A DNA stretch of 64,000 bases from Defluviitaleaceae bacterium (GTDB lineage: Bacteria; Bacillota; Clostridia; Lachnospirales; UBA5962), in assembly GCA_009779915.1 (NCBI GenBank), contig WRBA01000009.1, positions 39,078 through 103,077 on the forward strand, in the 5' to 3' direction. The notes below the pieces were generated by a model that was given only the letters and a program-made list of their open reading frames with translations, ran no database searches and was not told where the DNA came from. This document shows positions 18,131 to 26,395 of this stretch, one piece after another. Position 1 is the stretch's first letter, and each line of letters begins with the position of its first letter. A program made the translations under genes and the position numbers.

Positions 18131-19528
18131 TTACCCTCCGAGAGCATTAATCCTTTCATTCACATCCGGTATCCTCCAAGACTGGGGATGCCCCTCCACA
18201 ACTCTACGGAAATAATGTATCGCTAAGTCTGCATCGCCTTCTTCTTCAGCCATTCTCCCTAAAAAGAAAAATATATCCCCTTCCCAATCGGCATCATCCA
18301 GTATAAAATGCAAACTCGTATTAAAAGCATCTCTGGCCGCACCAAAATTCCCAGCAGTAAAATACAGCTGCCCGTCGTTAAATAAATCCGCTGACACAGC
18401 CCTGAAAGAAATTTCTCTTATATCTTCAAATCTTCTTAAAGTACTGTCATCCATGCCTAAGGGGTTTATGGCCTCAACAATAAGTGCCGCCTGCAGCGAG
18501 TCCCCCGCGGAATGCCTAGCCCAAGCCATATCAACCTGCTGGGCTTGGTCATCGGCAGCAACTACAGCCGCAAGCACCGCTATTTCAGCTCTGGCGTCTC
18601 TAAGCTCACGCTCAAAGCGCGCGGTATCTTCTTCCGCCTGCCGCATTACCCTGTCAAGCTCATCTTCAGTGGCTGTAAGAGTGTTTGTAAGTACACTATT
18701 CACCCTGTTCGCATCAGCAACAGTCCCCGGAATATAAGTAAGAAACAAAAGTGCCAAAGTACAAATAACACCTACTACAAAGCTTAAAGCCTCCACCAAG
18801 AAAAAATTGTTGGAAACAAGCTTTCTCCTTTTAACCTCGTCTAAAAGCTTACCTGGAATAAAGGACTGAACAGCCGGCAACTCCGAATCTCTGACTTCTT
18901 TCAGGCTAATCCTTTTTTTATCGGGAAAAATCGCGTTATAATAATTTAGGGTTATAGGATTATTAATATCAAGCTCTAAAACCTTTTCGACCAATACCGA
19001 CGCCATCTGCTTTTCACCTTTTATAAGATAACAAAATGTAAGCAAGTTCATAGCATCTATAAAACTCGGACACAGTTCCAAGGCTTTTTTAAGCTGTATA
19101 ACCGCAAGGTCATCACTTTTTTGCTGAATATGAAAAAGTGCCGAATTATACATACTTACAGCATCATTACCATCGTCTAAAAGCCCCGGTGTCATCTGAA
19201 CTATCTCAATATAGCGGACAGCAGGATTCCCTTCTTTTAAAAGGGATGCACTCATAACCCATTGCTTTAGGGCATCGGCAATTTTGCCCACTTCAAAATA
19301 GACCAGCCCTAAAAGGTTTCTGGCATAATAATTATTTTTATTAAACTGTATGCTTTTTGTAAGAGAGTCAACGCTTCCGGATAAATCGCGTATCCGCGCC
19401 AAATCAAGCCCTTTGTTGTATAAAACATCGCTTATTTTCAAAGTTTTTTCGAAAATAAGTATATCGACACCACACTCAGGGCAAACATTTCCCGACAAAA
19501 AGTTATACCCACAATTTGGACATTTCAA
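18131..19528 (-). CDS. Zinc-ribbon, TPR-repeat, membrane-anchored protein
   Basis: 465-aa protein of unknown function. Residues 1-20 form a zinc ribbon (CPNCGY...CPECG). Residues about 30-200 are TPR-like helical repeats (NLLGLVYFEVGKIADALKQW, then LALELCP-type repeats). A TM helix is near 245-265 (ALSFVVGVICTLALLFLTYI). An outward coiled coil and further TPRs (YFRRVVEGHPQS) follow. The start is TTG directly after the TAG of the 52-aa ORF, with AAGGGG about 9 nt upstream. A scaffold or envelope-assembly role is likely but unproven. Confidence 0.75.
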   Translation of the reverse strand: MKCPNCGYNFLSGNVCPECGVDILIFEKTLKISDVLYNKGLDLARIRDLSGSVDSLTKSIQFNKNNYYARNLLGLVYFEVGKIADALKQWVMSASLLKEGNPAVRYIEIVQMTPGLLDDGNDAVSMYNSALFHIQQKSDDLAVIQLKKALELCPSFIDAMNLLTFCYLIKGEKQMASVLVEKVLELDINNPITLNYYNAIFPDKKRISLKEVRDSELPAVQSFIPGKLLDEVKRRKLVSNNFFLVEALSFVVGVICTLALLFLTYIPGTVADANRVNSVLTNTLTATEDELDRVMRQAEEDTARFERELRDARAEIAVLAAVVAADDQAQQVDMAWARHSAGDSLQAALIVEAINPLGMDDSTLRRFEDIREISFRAVSADLFNDGQLYFTAGNFGAARDAFNTSLHFILDDADWEGDIFFFLGRMAEEEGDADLAIHYFRRVVEGHPQSWRIPDVNERINALGG

Positions 19529-19687
19529 CTAAATCTTCCCCTTACGCCTCCTACCGGAAGCCTGGTCAGTTATATACTGCAAAAGATCCATCATGTCCTT
19601 AATTTCGTCAGTCTGTATGGAGCTTTCCACATCATCTATACCAAGTATCGGTTTGTATTTGCTTATTTCTTCTTCAAAGTTTATCAT
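19529..19687 (-). CDS. Small acidic protein (52 aa), coupled to the TPR gene
   Basis: The short ORF MINFEEEISKYKPILG...GRRRKGKI has an acidic first half and a basic tail (SGRRRKGKI). Its stop codon abuts the TTG of the TPR gene, so the two are probably translated together. The SD is weak (GGTGAAATT). A sigma-A-like promoter lies 56 bp upstream. I recognise no family. Confidence 0.65.
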   Translation of the reverse strand: MINFEEEISKYKPILGIDDVESSIQTDEIKDMMDLLQYITDQASGRRRKGKI

Positions 19688-19742
19688 AATTTCACCACAA
19701 TTATAAATTTAGCTTAGAGCCTATCCCTTAATCTTTATACAA

Positions 19743-19772
19743 AGTATACACCTAATCGACTAAAAATTGCAA
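19743..19772 (-). promoter_or_regulatory. Promoter of the 52-aa/TPR operon
   Basis: Minus-strand TTGCAA (19767-19772) and TATACT (19743-19748) are 18 bp apart. The predicted transcript starts about 50 nt before the 52-aa ORF. Confidence 0.5.
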
Positions 19773-19794
19773 TAGGCTTATTCTGTCAGCTATA

Positions 19795-19824
19795 TGAATA
19801 ATTTCTTAAAAAATATGTATACTT
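19795..19824 (+). promoter_or_regulatory. Sigma-G/F-type (forespore) promoter candidate
   Basis: TGAATA (19795-19800) matches the sigma-G -35 exactly. After 17 bp comes TATACTT (19818-19824), close to the sigma-G -10 CATACTA. The SD of the 36-aa ORF begins only 7 nt further on, so the leader would be very short. A related -10, CATACTTA, lies before the gerA operon. Confidence 0.45.
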
Positions 19825-19844
19825 ACAAATAAGGAGGGATTTAT

Positions 19845-19955
19845 ATGCCTGACAAAAAGCAAAAATCCAAAGCTAAGAAAAAAAATCAGACCGGCAATGA
19901 AGATCGTATTGATTCGGTTTTAGATGCCGGATCCAGTGCTGAAAAAAGCAAGTAG
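19845..19955 (+). CDS. Small Lys-rich protein (36 aa), possible forespore product
   Basis: The ORF begins MPDKKQKSKAKKKNQTGNED and ends SSAEKSK. It has 11 lysines in 36 residues and no hydrophobic segment. AAGGAGG lies 7 nt upstream of the ATG, an excellent SD, and a terminator follows 18 bp after the stop, so it is a self-contained gene. Size, charge and the forespore-type promoter suggest a minor spore-core protein of the SASP-like kind. This is inference; no known SASP motif is present. Confidence 0.7.
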   Translation: MPDKKQKSKAKKKNQTGNEDRIDSVLDAGSSAEKSK

Positions 19956-19972
19956 GCAAGAAATTTTAAGAC

Positions 19973-20007
19973 AAGGGCAAGCTTCCAAGGGGCTTGCTCT
20001 TTGTTTT
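19973..20007 (+). terminator. Rho-independent terminator of the 36-aa gene
   Basis: AAGGGCAAGC (19973-19982) pairs with GCTTGCTCTT (19992-20001), 10 bp with one G-T wobble, followed by TGTTTT. Confidence 0.7.
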
Positions 20008-20156
20008 ATAGTCGTTTCAGTCCAAAATGGACTGAAACGACGCCCCTGCATTCGCACTTTTGCTTAGCAAAAATGCGAATGCAGGAGGCGTTCATTGAAT
20101 TTAAAACAGCAAAATGAGCAAGCTCATTCAGACTGTTTTAAATTCAATTCACTATA
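20007..20156. repeat. Palindromic element family B, full copy (three hairpins, TATAGT...ACTATA ends)
   Basis: 150-bp non-coding block bounded by TATAGT (20007-20012) and ACTATA (20151-20156). It contains three perfect hairpins: GTCGTTTCAGTCC with a 13-bp arm (20011-20041), CCTGCATTCGCA with a 12-bp arm (20045-20085, a further inner stem in its loop), and ATTGAATTTAAAACAG with a 16-bp arm (20094-20148). A shortened relative with the same ends lies at 60,868-60,940. Confidence 0.75.
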
Positions 20157-20229
20157 GCAAAATATTTCTTTAAAACGGAGCGGTTTTATCTTATAATATA
20201 TATAGTCATATTTTTAAGGAGGAATATCT

Positions 20230-20760
20230 TTGATTTTGTCAGGGCTTGAAATAAAAAAGAGAATAGGCGAAGATATAATAATAACACCATATGATGAAAA
20301 AAATATTAATCCAAACAGCTATAATTTACATTTGCATAATGAATTTCTTGTTTACGATGAAGATGTTCTGGATATGCGAAAACCTAATAAAACCAAAAGT
20401 ATAATAATACCTGAAGAAGGCTTGATACTCGAACCGGGCAAGCTTTATCTTGGCAGGACAATAGAGTATACCGTAACTAAAAACTGTGTCCCTATGCTTG
20501 AAGGCCGCTCCTCCATAGGCAGGCTTGGTCTTTACATACATGTTACGGCCGGTTTTGGTGATGTTGGCTTTTGCGGCTATTGGACACTCGAATTTCATTG
20601 TATCCAGCCTATAAAAATTTATCCCGGTGTAGGTATATGTCAAATTTATTATCACACCTTGGAAGGGGATTTTATAGAATATAAATCCGGCAAATATCAA
20701 AACAATCAAGGTATACAGCCAAGCCTCCTATACAAAGATTTTGAAGGAGGACAAGTATGA
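20230..20760 (+). CDS. dcd: dCTP deaminase
   Basis: Deaminates dCTP to dUTP (or dUMP in bifunctional forms) for dTTP supply. The 176-aa product has the family length and motifs: GRSSIGRLGLYIHVTAGFGD with the catalytic region, followed by TLEFH containing the conserved Glu. The start is TTG with AAGGAGG 7 nt upstream. A TATAAT lies at about 20,193. The next gene overlaps by 4 bp (ATGA), so two unknown genes share its operon. Confidence 0.9.
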   Translation: MILSGLEIKKRIGEDIIITPYDEKNINPNSYNLHLHNEFLVYDEDVLDMRKPNKTKSIIIPEEGLILEPGKLYLGRTIEYTVTKNCVPMLEGRSSIGRLGLYIHVTAGFGDVGFCGYWTLEFHCIQPIKIYPGVGICQIYYHTLEGDFIEYKSGKYQNNQGIQPSLLYKDFEGGQV

Positions 20761-21053
20761 AAAGCCTTATAAGCGAATTTATCGACTCTAAAGAAAAGCT
20801 TTTACGCTCCTTCGGCTGCGATGATGATTATCATATTGAGAGCCGTTTAGGCTTAAATTGGGAAATTATTGAAGATGATGGGGTATTTTTCTTAAGCTGT
20901 TGGGAAAATATAGGCAATAAAACCACCAGTGTAATTGTAAAGAAAAACGACGAGCCCCTCCTTTATGAATCAGCTGACTATACTATGGTAATCGCTATAG
21001 ATTGTATAAAAATTGCTTTTATATTCAACAATGTGCTAAAAGTACAAAAGTGA
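20757..21053 (+). CDS. Uncharacterised 98-aa protein coupled to dcd
   Basis: Acidic protein starting MKSLISEFIDSKEKLLRSFGCDDDYHIESR. The middle contains an alternating beta-like pattern (WEIIEDDGVFFLSCWEN). No signal peptide, TM segment or recognised motif. It overlaps the dcd stop by 4 bp with GGAGGAC upstream, so it is clearly translated with dcd. Function unknown. Confidence 0.7.
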   Translation: MKSLISEFIDSKEKLLRSFGCDDDYHIESRLGLNWEIIEDDGVFFLSCWENIGNKTTSVIVKKNDEPLLYESADYTMVIAIDCIKIAFIFNNVLKVQK

Positions 21054-21064
21054 GGAAGATTATA

Positions 21065-22393
21065 TTGGAAAATAATAAACCAAAGAAAAATAATATTTTC
21101 ACCCGCTTGGTTAATGTCATAAACAAGGTGGTTCCGGCATCTAAATCAAAAAAGGAACCTATATCCACAAGATTCGATATTTTTGTGCGTCTTGTTAATA
21201 AAAAACACGAAAGTTATAGCTCTGTCAAAAAAGCTGCCGAATTGTGCGATGAAGCTATTGTGTTGTCAAAACGCCGTATCGGTGCTATAAATCGTGCTAA
21301 TTTACTTGCGGGAAAAATGGCTGAGCTTGAGTGCTATGAAAATCTTACGGATCAAGAAATAGATGAGTTTAAAAATCTTATTGAACGTTTTGTATCTTTA
21401 AATAAAGACAGGAACGCTTTGCGTTTTCAAATAGCCGGCTTTGATAAATCTCTTGTGGAGATGGGGGATTTGGAAGAGGATGCTAAATTTATACTAAAAA
21501 GTATGGAAGACTCCGAGCGTCAGAGAAAAATCCTGCGCCACGATACAGCACTCCTTCAAGGTGAAAAAAGCGAATTAGAACATGAATATCTACAAATGCA
21601 AAATGCCGGCGAATTTGTTAGGAAATTATCTATAGGCCTTCTTGCCGCCTTTGGTTTTATGGCTGTGTTTTTAGGTTTTTGGATTTTTAACGGCAGTGCA
21701 AATTTATTTATACCAACAGCTATACTTTGCTTTAGTCTTATAATCTTAACAATGTTTCTAGGTATTTTTAGACAGAGAATAAGAGCTGAAATCCGGCTTA
21801 ATCTCCTTAAACAGCAAAAATGTGTTGAACTTATAAATAAGAAAAATGTAGTTTATGCCTATCATCTTAATTTTTTAAAATTTGTATATAAAAAATATAA
21901 TGTGAGAAGTTCCGATAAGCTTAAAAAGAATTTAAGCGATTTTAACGACTATAAAACCATCACCCGCCGTTACGACTCTATAAAAAGCGCGATGTATCAA
22001 ACAGAGCGACAGATAGAAGGTTTTTTACGTGAGAAAAATATAGCAAATGCCTTAATTACCATAGAAAAATTCGCAAAAACCGTAGACCTTGAAGACAAAC
22101 GAAAAGTATATAATAATTATGCCACAGAACTTGCGCGCCTCGAAAAACTTCTTGAAGGTCTTGACAGCCTCCTGGAAGGCATTTGGGGCGAGCTTACTCT
22201 TTTAGAGGATTTAGACAAAACTGATGATAAGCTCATCGCACATATTATAAGGCAATATAATCAGGAAGTTGAAAATATTGTTAAAATCAATACCCCCTCT
22301 GAAGGCTCCGACGACGATGATACGGAAGAAGCCGAGGCTAGGGATATGAACGATGTTTCGGATATGGATTTGTGGTATCAAAATGTGAATTAG
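21065..22393 (+). CDS. Coiled-coil protein with two central TM helices
   Basis: 442-aa protein of unknown function. A basic N-terminus and helical coiled coil run to about residue 185. Two TM helices follow (KLSIGLLAAFGFMAVFLGFW, then LFIPTAILCFSLIILTMFLGIF), then a second long coiled coil and an acidic tail (EGSDDDDTEEAEA). I start at TTG 21065, which has GAGGAAG upstream. The longer frame from 21002 would overlap the previous gene out of frame. The hairpin-in-membrane topology suggests a membrane scaffold or a dynamin-like helper, but no GTPase motif is present. Confidence 0.7.
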   Translation: MENNKPKKNNIFTRLVNVINKVVPASKSKKEPISTRFDIFVRLVNKKHESYSSVKKAAELCDEAIVLSKRRIGAINRANLLAGKMAELECYENLTDQEIDEFKNLIERFVSLNKDRNALRFQIAGFDKSLVEMGDLEEDAKFILKSMEDSERQRKILRHDTALLQGEKSELEHEYLQMQNAGEFVRKLSIGLLAAFGFMAVFLGFWIFNGSANLFIPTAILCFSLIILTMFLGIFRQRIRAEIRLNLLKQQKCVELINKKNVVYAYHLNFLKFVYKKYNVRSSDKLKKNLSDFNDYKTITRRYDSIKSAMYQTERQIEGFLREKNIANALITIEKFAKTVDLEDKRKVYNNYATELARLEKLLEGLDSLLEGIWGELTLLEDLDKTDDKLIAHIIRQYNQEVENIVKINTPSEGSDDDDTEEAEARDMNDVSDMDLWYQNVN

Positions 22394-22447
22394 AGTGAGA
22401 ATATCGAAATTCTTACAAGAAAAAAACATATATAACCGTTCCAGTTG

Positions 22448-22487
22448 AAAAGCAGACGTTAGAGAGACTCACAACGACTGCTTTTTT
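22448..22487 (+). terminator. Terminator of the dcd operon
   Basis: AAAAGCAG (22448-22455) pairs with CTGCTTTT (22478-22485), with an inner CGTT/AACG, followed by a T-run. Confidence 0.75.
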
Positions 22488-22609
22488 GTGATTTAATGCT
22501 GTGTTTATTCAACTTTATCAAAAATTTTTTAAAGCAGCTAAGTGTTTCAGCAAAAACTTTCGTATTACTATATAAGCGCTTAAAGAAAAAACAAACGGTG
22601 GTGATAAAA

Positions 22610-23173
22610 TTGCAAGATAACACTTTGATTCAAAAAATATCAGATGGCGAACAGGACGCTTTTCTCTATATGTTAGAAACATACAGCAAGCTTCTGTGGG
22701 TGGTGGTTGGCAGTATTTTAGGTGCTGTAGGTACGCCGCAAGACATAGAAGAATGTATTAGTGATGTTTATATTCATATATGGAAAAATCCAAAAACCTA
22801 CAATCCTCAAAAAGGCTCATTCAAAACATTTTTAGCAGTTATTGCCAGAAGCAAGGCTCTTGATACTTACAGAAAGCTGTCAAAAAGTAAAATCGTTGAG
22901 CTGACTGATGCAATCACCTCTTCCGATGATGATTTGCTTGAGCGCGTCGTTGAAAAGGAAATGCACGATAAGTTGTATACCGCCATAAAAACATTAACCG
23001 AGCCTAACAAGGAAATCGTGATACGCAGATTCTTCTTTGACGAAAAGCCGCAGCGTATTGCGGAAAAAACTGATATTCCGATAAAAGAAGTTGAAAACCG
23101 GCTGTATCAGAGTAAATTGAGGTTACGAAAAATTTTAGAAGGAGGCGAGGTTCTATGCTCCCCAAAAATTTAA
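22610..23173 (+). CDS. ECF-like RNA polymerase sigma factor
   Basis: Sigma-70 family factor with region 2 (EQDAFLYMLETYSKLLWVVV, then DVYIHIWKNPKTYNPQKGSFKTFLAVIARSKALD, quoted in part) and region 4 (LTEPNKEIVIRRFF...IAEKTDIPIKEVENRLYQSKLRLRKIL, quoted in part). I prefer TTG at 22610, which has GGTGGTG 6 nt upstream, giving 187 aa. The longer frame from 22496 lacks an SD. It overlaps the next gene by 19 bp, the standard arrangement for a sigma factor and its anti-sigma factor. Confidence 0.85.
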   Translation: MQDNTLIQKISDGEQDAFLYMLETYSKLLWVVVGSILGAVGTPQDIEECISDVYIHIWKNPKTYNPQKGSFKTFLAVIARSKALDTYRKLSKSKIVELTDAITSSDDDLLERVVEKEMHDKLYTAIKTLTEPNKEIVIRRFFFDEKPQRIAEKTDIPIKEVENRLYQSKLRLRKILEGGEVLCSPKI

Positions 23174-24129
23174 TTTCAGAATTATCTGACGAACAACTTG
23201 ATGAGTTGTTAGTATACACACCTGATTTTTCCCAAACAAATCTTGATAATATAAAACGGCTTTCCTTGGAAAAATTAAATACAGCAGAAATCCCCCTTAA
23301 GAGGAAAACATCAATGCGAAAATTAACTATAATAGCAGCGGCTATATTACTTCTGGTGACATCAACCGCTGTATTTGCCACAACTGGAGGCTTGGAGCAG
23401 TTTCTGGCTCGTTTCAATCCCAATTTTGGAGAATTTGCAATTGCTCCACTTTACCCTGCCTATGCCATAGACCAAGGAATACGCATAGAAGTCGTAGGCG
23501 CGCAGCAAATTGACAACGTTTTGCTTGTATATACTATTATGCAAGATGTAAGTGGGGAAAATCGTATAACCAGGCATATGTCACCTGATTTTGAATTTTA
23601 TGTTGACGGTGAAAGAATGAGTACCGGAGGCGGCAGCGGCAGACCGTTGCACTTTGACCGTACTACCAATACCAGTTATACGGAGCGTATACTCTTAGGT
23701 CGTGACGATATGCCCAAAGCCGATACCATAGAGCTTGTTATAAATCACATTAATTGCTTTGAACGTTCCGGACCGGTGCACAGGGCCTTTGAAGGAGAGT
23801 GGGTCATAGAAGTCAATACCAGCGACTTAGGTATACAGCCAATTGTTTGGATTGATGTTTCAGTTGGGAATCTTTATATTGAGCATATGTCGCTTAGTCC
23901 TTTTGGGGTACAGTTTTTAGGTACTCACACCTATGGTGACATAAGCAGCTTCCCTCATATTACGGTGGAAATTGAGTTTGAAAACCGCCGCCGTAACTAT
24001 AGGTTTTCGAGTCAAGGCATGGGCATTGGTTATGATCACTTTTCCTTATTCAGTTTTGCGGATAGTCCGATTGATATAGATGAGGTAGTGGCTATCATTA
24101 TTAATGGGGAGCGAATACAAGCCCCATAG
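23155..24129 (+). CDS. Probable membrane anti-sigma factor
   Basis: 324-aa protein with an acidic cytoplasmic N-terminus (ISELSDEQLDELLVYTPDF), one TM helix at about 55-75 (KLTIIAAAILLLVTSTAVFA), and a large extracytoplasmic beta-rich domain. The layout matches anti-sigma factors of the DUF4179 kind that pair with ECF sigmas in Clostridia (family recalled, not checked). Overlap with the upstream sigma gene supports the pairing. The signal sensed is unknown. Confidence 0.7.
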   Translation: MLPKNLISELSDEQLDELLVYTPDFSQTNLDNIKRLSLEKLNTAEIPLKRKTSMRKLTIIAAAILLLVTSTAVFATTGGLEQFLARFNPNFGEFAIAPLYPAYAIDQGIRIEVVGAQQIDNVLLVYTIMQDVSGENRITRHMSPDFEFYVDGERMSTGGGSGRPLHFDRTTNTSYTERILLGRDDMPKADTIELVINHINCFERSGPVHRAFEGEWVIEVNTSDLGIQPIVWIDVSVGNLYIEHMSLSPFGVQFLGTHTYGDISSFPHITVEIEFENRRRNYRFSSQGMGIGYDHFSLFSFADSPIDIDEVVAIIINGERIQAP

Positions 24130-24141
24130 GGTATATACAGT

Positions 24142-24182
24142 GGGCTTCCGCCTCAAAAAAGAGGATGAAGCCCTTCCCTTTT
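24142..24182. terminator. Terminator between the anti-sigma gene and gerAC
   Basis: GGGCTTC (24142-24148) pairs with GAAGCCC (24167-24173), with an inner CCTC/GAGG, followed by TTCCCTTTTT on the plus strand. It ends the anti-sigma transcript; gerAC ends at the same place from the other side. Confidence 0.75.
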
Positions 24183-25253
24183 TCAACCAGTACGATTAAC
24201 AACCACATCCACCTCTATCATTATGGTCATATCCATAACATCTTTACCCCTATCTTCGGTAAAAATCCTGTAAAGGTAAGGATTTTTCCTTTCAAAGGCT
24301 CTCTCCATATTAAAGCCATCAACACCCATTCTAATATACAAAGCCTCATAGGCTTTTTTAATATCCTCTTCGATATTGCTTTTAGCCTTTTGTATGATTG
24401 AGTCAGTACTTTCATTCCCTTTAATCTGCGTTTCTTCAATTTCTCCTTCTATTTTTATGCTAATTAAGGCATAAATTTCATCGTCAAGCTCAAAAAAGCT
24501 TAAATTTGGTTTATATTTATCAATATTTATACTAAAATGCTCATCATCATCATGGACATCAAGCTCATGACGCCCCGCTTTAGCAGACAGCCATGTAAGC
24601 CCTCTAAGCTCATAATCGGTCAGCCAGCCTTTAAGCTCATAATCTTTCATTACAGCCGCCCCTGAAAAGCCCGGCTTTTCATCACTTATTTCTACGCGAG
24701 GGATAATGGCAATTTCACCTTCGGCAAAATATTTAGTCAAATTATCAAGGGTTTGACGGTAAATAGTTGTAGGGTTGTTTTTCTTGAAAAAATTGGAGAT
24801 ATATACTCCTATAAGGTTCTCGTCTTCTATCTCGGCTTCCAATACATCTGCGCCTGCGCCTTCTACCGCAAGTATGAGAACAGTGCGGCTTATACTTCGC
24901 TCTTTTATCAAGGTCTCCAGGGCATGTTTAAACATGGCACTGTCTTCTAAAAGCTCCTCACCGCATAATATCATTTTCATATGACCCATAAAAATCTCTT
25001 TATCTGTATAAGTATCTGTACCGTATATGGCATTATTTAAGCTTCTGTGAGTATTTGACTTAACAGTTTTTTCCATATCCCTTACATTTCGGCTTACTTT
25101 GGGCATTTCAAGGGATATAGAATAGTCATTTTCCTCAATATCTATGCTCATGGCTGTTACAAAGCCGCGATTATCAAGCTGTGTACCGTCCCAACAGCCG
25201 CTTAGGAACAAAGCAAAATTTGCGATTAAAAAAAATTTAATAAGTCTTCTCAT
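24183..25253 (-). CDS. gerAC: Ger(x)C spore germination lipoprotein
   Basis: C subunit of a GerA-type germinant receptor, in the spore inner membrane. The 356-aa product has a lipoprotein signal with lipobox LFLSGC (Cys20), then WDGTQLDNRGFVTAMSID, characteristic of the family. The C-terminal domain ends in EVDVVVNRTG. It overlaps gerAB by 17 bp, so the three receptor genes form one operon. Confidence 0.92.
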   Translation of the reverse strand: MRRLIKFFLIANFALFLSGCWDGTQLDNRGFVTAMSIDIEENDYSISLEMPKVSRNVRDMEKTVKSNTHRSLNNAIYGTDTYTDKEIFMGHMKMILCGEELLEDSAMFKHALETLIKERSISRTVLILAVEGAGADVLEAEIEDENLIGVYISNFFKKNNPTTIYRQTLDNLTKYFAEGEIAIIPRVEISDEKPGFSGAAVMKDYELKGWLTDYELRGLTWLSAKAGRHELDVHDDDEHFSINIDKYKPNLSFFELDDEIYALISIKIEGEIEETQIKGNESTDSIIQKAKSNIEEDIKKAYEALYIRMGVDGFNMERAFERKNPYLYRIFTEDRGKDVMDMTIMIEVDVVVNRTG

Positions 25254-26340
25254 TACTTAACCTCCTTATCTTTGCCAAAATCAGAAGGATTGCAGGCAAT
25301 ACCAGCATATATGCTGTGCCTAGATAAAGAAAATTCATATCCATTATTTCATAAACTAAGTCCATATCATTTAGAAATAAGCTTAGGGCAAATGCCATTA
25401 TCCCTACAACTATGAGATAATACTTATGTTTACCCACTTTTAAAACAGACTTAGCCGCAACTGTTGAAAAGAACAGTCCCGCACTTATCATAGCAAAAAC
25501 CGAAAGTATCCAAAAACTCATCATAACAGCCTCTTGCCTCTCTATAAACGAACCGGGCATAGGGGTTGCATCCATCATTTCAAGTATAGGCCAGTTTTGG
25601 TTTGTAAGGTTAACTGCTCCAAAACGTGCTGTAGCAATTATAATACCAATACACATAAATATACCAATAGCCAAAATGGCGGTTACAGCCCTTTTTGATA
25701 TATGCTTATGCTTGTTCAAATAAGGGGACATTAAAAGTATAAATTCAATACCTGAAAAAGCAAAAAGCATATGATAAGCCCCTGTGGCAATTTGCGCCGC
25801 TTCTATTTGCAGCACAGGCAAAAGCTCCGTAAAATCCACATCTGTCCCTACCACTATAAACACAAATGTAAGAGGTATAAATATAATCCAAACTATAATT
25901 TGTGCCGTTCTTGCCTTAGTTTCTATGCCCTTTGCCGCGGCATATGCACTTACTAATAAAAGACTGAGCGCAACAACCGTATAAGGAGTATTCTGCAAAA
26001 GTATATGCTTTACAATTTCCGTAAAAAGTCTAAGTTCACAAGCTAAGCCTACTATGGTTTTTACAATAAGCCCTCCGGTAAGCACAAAAGCTATAGGTTT
26101 TGTAATTATATCACCGGCGTATTCATAAAAAGACTTCTCAGGAAAACGCCTTACGAGAGAAGTTATAATAAACACGGCAAATACAGCCAAGGCTATAGTT
26201 AGTATAAAAGCTATCCAACCATCCCGCCCGGCAAAAGCCGCTGCTTTTCTGGGAAGTATAATAACTCCTGTGCCAAAAATATACAGCATCAAAAGCATTT
26301 GAAATTGCCGCAGAGAAATTTTATCGTTAAAGGAAAACAT
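25237..26340 (-). CDS. gerAB: GerAB family germination permease
   Basis: B subunit of the germinant receptor, related to APC amino-acid transporters, where the germinant is thought to bind. The 367-aa protein begins DKISLRQFQMLLMLYIFGTGV and has about ten TM helices, the normal number and length. AAGGAG precedes the ATG. The ligand cannot be predicted from sequence. Confidence 0.92.
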   Translation of the reverse strand: MFSFNDKISLRQFQMLLMLYIFGTGVIILPRKAAAFAGRDGWIAFILTIALAVFAVFIITSLVRRFPEKSFYEYAGDIITKPIAFVLTGGLIVKTIVGLACELRLFTEIVKHILLQNTPYTVVALSLLLVSAYAAAKGIETKARTAQIIVWIIFIPLTFVFIVVGTDVDFTELLPVLQIEAAQIATGAYHMLFAFSGIEFILLMSPYLNKHKHISKRAVTAILAIGIFMCIGIIIATARFGAVNLTNQNWPILEMMDATPMPGSFIERQEAVMMSFWILSVFAMISAGLFFSTVAAKSVLKVGKHKYYLIVVGIMAFALSLFLNDMDLVYEIMDMNFLYLGTAYMLVLPAILLILAKIRRLSNEKTY

Positions 26341-26395
26341 ATTTACTCCTTCCGTGGTACCCCTCGTACATCGTCATTATAGGTTCGACCAAAAT

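Noticed and set aside
20230..22393. Definite phage-defence system around dcd
   Set aside because: Dcd has the normal housekeeping length, and the partners have no nuclease, NTPase or known effector motif. Kept only as a low-weight possibility.
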